Assembly (NCBI GenBank): GCA_030267965.1
Contig: BRYA01001486.1
Location: forward strand, 3,921 to 33,025
Origin: Triparma columacea
Lineage: Eukaryota; Sar; Bolidophyceae; Parmales; Triparmaceae
Length of the DNA stretch: 29,105 nucleotides
Direction of reading: 5' to 3'
This document shows positions 26,112-29,105 of this stretch, one piece after another. Below the pieces are notes generated by a model. That model was given only the letters and a program-made list of their open reading frames with translations, was not told the DNA's origin and searched no databases. Position 1 is the first letter of the stretch. Each line of letters begins with the position of its first letter. The position numbers were made by a program, and so were the translations under genes.

Positions 26112-27230
26112 TCAGAACCACTTCGCAACTTTCTCGTGGTTCGAAAAAGACCAGACACTGACCAAGATCATAAAACCTCCCATCAAGAAGTTGACAGTGA
26201 CTGCAGTGCCCAAAAATAAGCACGAAAATGTCGTAGAAACAACGACAGCCACACCAGTAGCCAAACCTTTGACAACGTTGTCTGCATACTTGACGATCGC
26301 GGCGACAAGTAAACCCCCGCCAGCTTGCAAAATCACGAGCAGATAAGTAACGGGTGTGAAGCCATGAAGGAATGGTTTGTTTGTCCCATCGGTCCCCTTA
26401 CCCTCGTTAGGGTATAGTAAGCCCTCGAAGAAGTTGTATACTACGGAGAAGGCAATGGAGAAAAAGGCCAGTTCAATATTTCTGACCCATAGAGACGTTG
26501 GTTTTGCAGTCCCAGCTCCTAGTTTCCCCGTTCCCTTCACAACTTTTTCGAACCAGACTCCCGCAAAAGCGCTGGAGAGCGATGCCATGGCGACAGCAAA
26601 GAGACCGACGGGAATGTTGAGATCCTTATCCTCGGCAGTGTCACTCTGTTCTCCCAAAACTACAATTGCTACGCCAAATCCCAGGAAAACAAAGCAAATC
26701 CACTGAATTTTAGTGTACTTTCTGTTTAGCATCAGTACACTGACCAATGCTGTCGTAACGAGCTTGCTTTGGTAACAGACTTGAAAGACAGGAGCAGACA
26801 AGTTTGCCAGAGCAACGTAGAGAATGTTATTCTGGAAAAGGTAAAGTGCTGCCGGGGGTGACACGACCAGAGAATTCTTCGGGGCTTCAATGATTTTTGA
26901 TATCTCAGCCCAGGTGGCAGCTGGCAGCTTGGACATTATCTTCACGGGGTCCAGAGATGGAAGAAATGCATCACCATGGGAGGGATAGCGCTCCTTTAAG
27001 TTGTCTAAGCCAACAAGAACGAGACAGGAAACGAGCTTCAGTCCCTCCGTTAACGTAACCAACGATTTAACCGAAAACTTCTCACTTGGATCAACCCCGG
27101 CTTGACTGTAACGTCCAAGCAAGACAACAGAACTGTTTTGTATGACCATGAGAGATAGAAGTGTAACTTGAAATGGAGTGAACACACTCTTCTTCTCTAT
27201 TTTGCTAACCGATATTGGAAGATCGCCCAT
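26112..27230 (-). CDS. SLC35A-type nucleotide-sugar transporter
   Basis: This is a single exon of 372 residues with about ten hydrophobic segments. Family blocks are clear: PAALYLFQNNILYVALANL (126-144), FQVCYQSKLVTTAL (149-162), AGVWFEKVVKG (223-233), LWVRNIELAF (247-256) and KYADNVVKGLATGVAVV (314-330). These match the UDP-galactose/CMP-sialic-acid/UDP-GlcNAc transporter branch (SLC35A). Such proteins exchange a cytosolic nucleotide sugar for lumenal UMP/CMP across the Golgi membrane. The substrate cannot be read from sequence; with UXS and two glycosyltransferases nearby, any UDP-sugar is plausible. The N-terminus lacks a cleavable signal, as usual. An insertion rich in charge (193-205) and a lumenal or cytosolic loop rich in Gly/Lys (231-246, 273-288) lengthen it compared with animal members. 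The stop faces that of UXS 155 bp away. Confidence 0.9.
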   Translation of the reverse strand: MGDLPISVSKIEKKSVFTPFQVTLLSLMVIQNSSVVLLGRYSQAGVDPSEKFSVKSLVTLTEGLKLVSCLVLVGLDNLKERYPSHGDAFLPSLDPVKIMSKLPAATWAEISKIIEAPKNSLVVSPPAALYLFQNNILYVALANLSAPVFQVCYQSKLVTTALVSVLMLNRKYTKIQWICFVFLGFGVAIVVLGEQSDTAEDKDLNIPVGLFAVAMASLSSAFAGVWFEKVVKGTGKLGAGTAKPTSLWVRNIELAFFSIAFSVVYNFFEGLLYPNEGKGTDGTNKPFLHGFTPVTYLLVILQAGGGLLVAAIVKYADNVVKGLATGVAVVVSTTFSCLFLGTAVTVNFLMGGFMILVSVWSFSNHEKVAKWF

Positions 27231-27376
27231 CTTCAGAATCTTATAAAAAGAAATGTTTGGTGGGTGGTGGGTTGGGAGTGGGCCGTGTAGTATTTAAAAG
27301 AAAACCTCAAAAAACCTGAGAAACGTTTGTATTCTTAAAATATAAAGCTGCTCGTAATGCATTACGTAACCCTCCT

Positions 27377-28790
27377 TCACTGACAAGAACTGTTAGGGTT
27401 AGTACTGTCAAGGCCATAAAGTTTGGGAAGAAAGCTCTTGGTGCTTGACACCCCAAGAGAATCCCACCACAAATTAACGGCATCCTTCATTAAAACGCCG
27501 TTGATGGCAATGCTGGCGTATTCGTCGCCTGCAGCAGCACAGTGGGTAAAACACTCGTAGATGAAAGCGCCGGAGTGATCATTTTGGTACCCTTGCGTCC
27601 CCGTGAGAAGGCGTATGAAGGACCCTTGATATTCGACAACTCCGTATATCTCCTCAGCGCCACAGTTCTCGGGGGCCACAGCACACTCCTCCCAGCCATC
27701 AGCCGAACCACAATTCCCATTCGGCATGTCCTTGGTGGGAGTATTGTCGTAGTCTACTGCCTTGTTCATCATAATACAGCCTGACTGCCACGAGTCGAAG
27801 CTTGAATCGAGGACGAAAATTGGACTGTCCATGTACTTCATGACCTCAGGAGCAGTATTACAGAGCCACTTTTTCTCAGCATCGGTGGTGCCTTCTATAC
27901 AGGCCCGATGCACTCCGTGTGTCGCGTTGGACAGAGAGAAAATTGTTTTAATTTGCTCCGCCATGACAAACTCATCATGAACGTTCTGGCGATTCATCAA
28001 GAAAAAACCACTCACTGGTGTAGATCCGTACTTCGAAAGTGGCCTGCCTACCAACTGTTGTACCTTGTCACGAACGTGGTCTGAGTGCAGAAAGGTGCTC
28101 AGACCACCTGCAGAACAACCACTGAGGTTGAGCTGTATCATCGAGCAAAGCAGAAGCGGGCCGCAGAAGAGGTTGTGTGAGGATAGCTGCGAGAAGCACA
28201 GAGCGTTACCTAATTATCCGGATCGCTTATTCTTCTCTTACCTCCTCAACTTCATCCATCCCCTCGTTCTCAACGAGATCCTCAAGAATGGCGTCAAGAA
28301 TGTAACTGCCTCTGAAGAAGAGCTCCTGGCCGGTCTCCTTGACCGTTACGGATCCGTCGAGAGCCCCGCTAAAGGAGTTGCCATCACAGTATTTCAAGTA
28401 GACAGAGTTGTATTCGCAGAAGGTTGGGTTTATGTCGCAGTCAGGACTGGCAACTCCTCCTTGGCGCCCAATGGTGGACGGATAATCAGAAGAGGAGCCG
28501 AGTTGCCCAAGAGCACGGTTCGCACAATCTTTGTCATTATAGCACCCTGTGTGTGAGAGAGGTGAGTGGGGAGGGCGATGCGACGGCAGTGCGGTGCGTC
28601 AACTCAGGTACTCACAACCGCCGCCCTCAAAGAAGAGTTGCCATCTCTTATTCCCGGCCTTCGATGACTTTTCAATATAATAGGCTCCTGGGGTCCCATC
28701 GAGACACTGAGCTCCGGGGTAGGCATCAAGCTTGCGGAGGTCCATTGAGAGTCCGCTTATCGGCAGCAACACAAGGAGAAGCCCAATCAT
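27377..28790 (-). CDS. secreted pectin acetylesterase / Notum-family carboxylesterase
   Basis: Exons are 28616-28790, 28242-28546 and 27377-28132; introns are 69 bp (phase 1) and 109 bp (phase 0). The product is 411 residues, the usual length for this family. A signal peptide is at 1-15. Splicing restores the hallmark FFEGGG-WCYNDKDC, followed by LGSSS, YLKYCDGNSFSG and FFRGSYILDAIL. The second join gives DEVEE-LNLSGCSAGG, with S167 the nucleophile. The likely acid and base are D273 in SFDSWQ and H357 in CFTHC. Many Cys fit a disulfide-rich extracellular protein. Family members remove acetyl groups from pectin in plants or palmitoleate from Wnt in animals. In a microalga an O-acetylated wall or matrix glycan is the more likely substrate, by inference. 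The first, small intron falls between the Gly run and the conserved Trp. Confidence 0.92.
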
Positions 28791-29105
28791 TTTCTGAAAA
28801 ATCTATCTCGCGGGTTCTGAGTCGAGTTACAGTTCTGGATCGCAGAAACAAGTACCCTAGCAGTAGCCTTCAGAATGAGAACTATCCTAGTCGTTCTTTC
28901 TCTCGTGTTAACACTTCAATTATACCTTCTTACAATTTTATTACCAGCTAGCGTACGAATGGTAACGCACTTGCACTTCAAAAAGAAACTCATTATCTAC
29001 TTTTAAAACCTAAGTGCCTCCAAAGCAGCCTGGGGATGCAGAGCAATGTCTATTCTGGTTCTCAAATATCATGGCATCTTTAGGCACGGCCATCCTGAGC
29101 AAGTG
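28791..29105. other. upstream flank of the esterase gene at the right edge
   Basis: These 315 bp contain the promoter side of the esterase gene (-) and one short hydrophobic plus-strand ORF, listed separately. I see no RNA gene or repeat. Confidence 0.4.
28875..29006 (+). CDS. candidate 43-codon hydrophobic ORF, possibly a first exon
   Basis: ATG at 28875 opens 43 codons ending at a TAA. The first 26 residues (MRTILVVLSLVLTLQLYLLT and following) form one hydrophobic segment after an N-terminal Arg, like a signal peptide or membrane anchor; the rest is basic (HFKKK). A possible donor ATG|GTAACG lies inside it, so it could instead be the first exon of a gene that continues to the right of the window. 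It starts 84 bp from the divergent esterase gene. There is no homology support, and a hydrophobic run in AT/T-rich DNA can occur by chance. Confidence 0.25.
   Translation: MRTILVVLSLVLTLQLYLLTILLPASVRMVTHLHFKKKLIIYF

Overview
The window is eukaryotic nuclear DNA, most likely from a stramenopile (heterokont) microalga. The affiliation is an inference from gene content and from similarity I recall to START-like and PDZ proteins of small marine heterokonts such as Parmales/Bolidophyceae. It is not proven here. GT-AG spliceosomal introns of roughly 70-310 bp interrupt the genes, introns and phases can be reconstructed, and eukaryote-only families are present (eIF2D, CMTR1, Golgi glycosylation enzymes, a nucleotide-sugar transporter). 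No prokaryotic operon, tRNA, rRNA, CRISPR array or transposase was recognised.

The gene layout is very compact. From left to right: a START-like protein (-, open at the left edge), a candidate 31-residue spliced microprotein (+), eIF2D (-), a secreted Cys-based phosphatase (+), a cyclic-nucleotide-domain K+ channel (-), an ankyrin/MYND protein (+), a CMTR1-like cap 2'-O-methyltransferase (-), a type II H+-pyrophosphatase (-, broken by a 775-base run of N), a membrane sulfotransferase (+), a GT2-like glycosyltransferase (-), an O-fucosyltransferase-like protein (-), a PDZ/SANT-like fusion (-), UDP-xylose synthase (+), an SLC35A-type nucleotide-sugar transporter (-), and a pectin acetylesterase/Notum-family esterase (-). 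A small hydrophobic ORF (+) lies near the right edge. Divergent and convergent neighbours are as little as 48-50 bp apart.

The right half (about 15970-28790) is rich in glycan genes. Six of its seven recognised genes fit one secretory-pathway scheme: UDP-xylose is made, nucleotide sugars enter the Golgi lumen, two glycosyltransferases and a sulfotransferase build or modify a glycan, and a secreted esterase trims acyl groups. The left half holds mRNA-handling functions (eIF2D, CMTR1) and signalling or transport functions (phosphatase, channel, H+-PPase).

Points worth a second look are: the spliced microprotein at 2170-2357; a class of introns with G-runs near the donor and C-runs near the acceptor, confined to the channel and H+-PPase genes; three successive hairpins between convergent genes at 17166-17360; long sense-strand G tracts inside coding exons; a 145-bp inverted-repeat element at 21355-21499; and an assembly gap that looks too short for the H+-PPase coding sequence it should contain.
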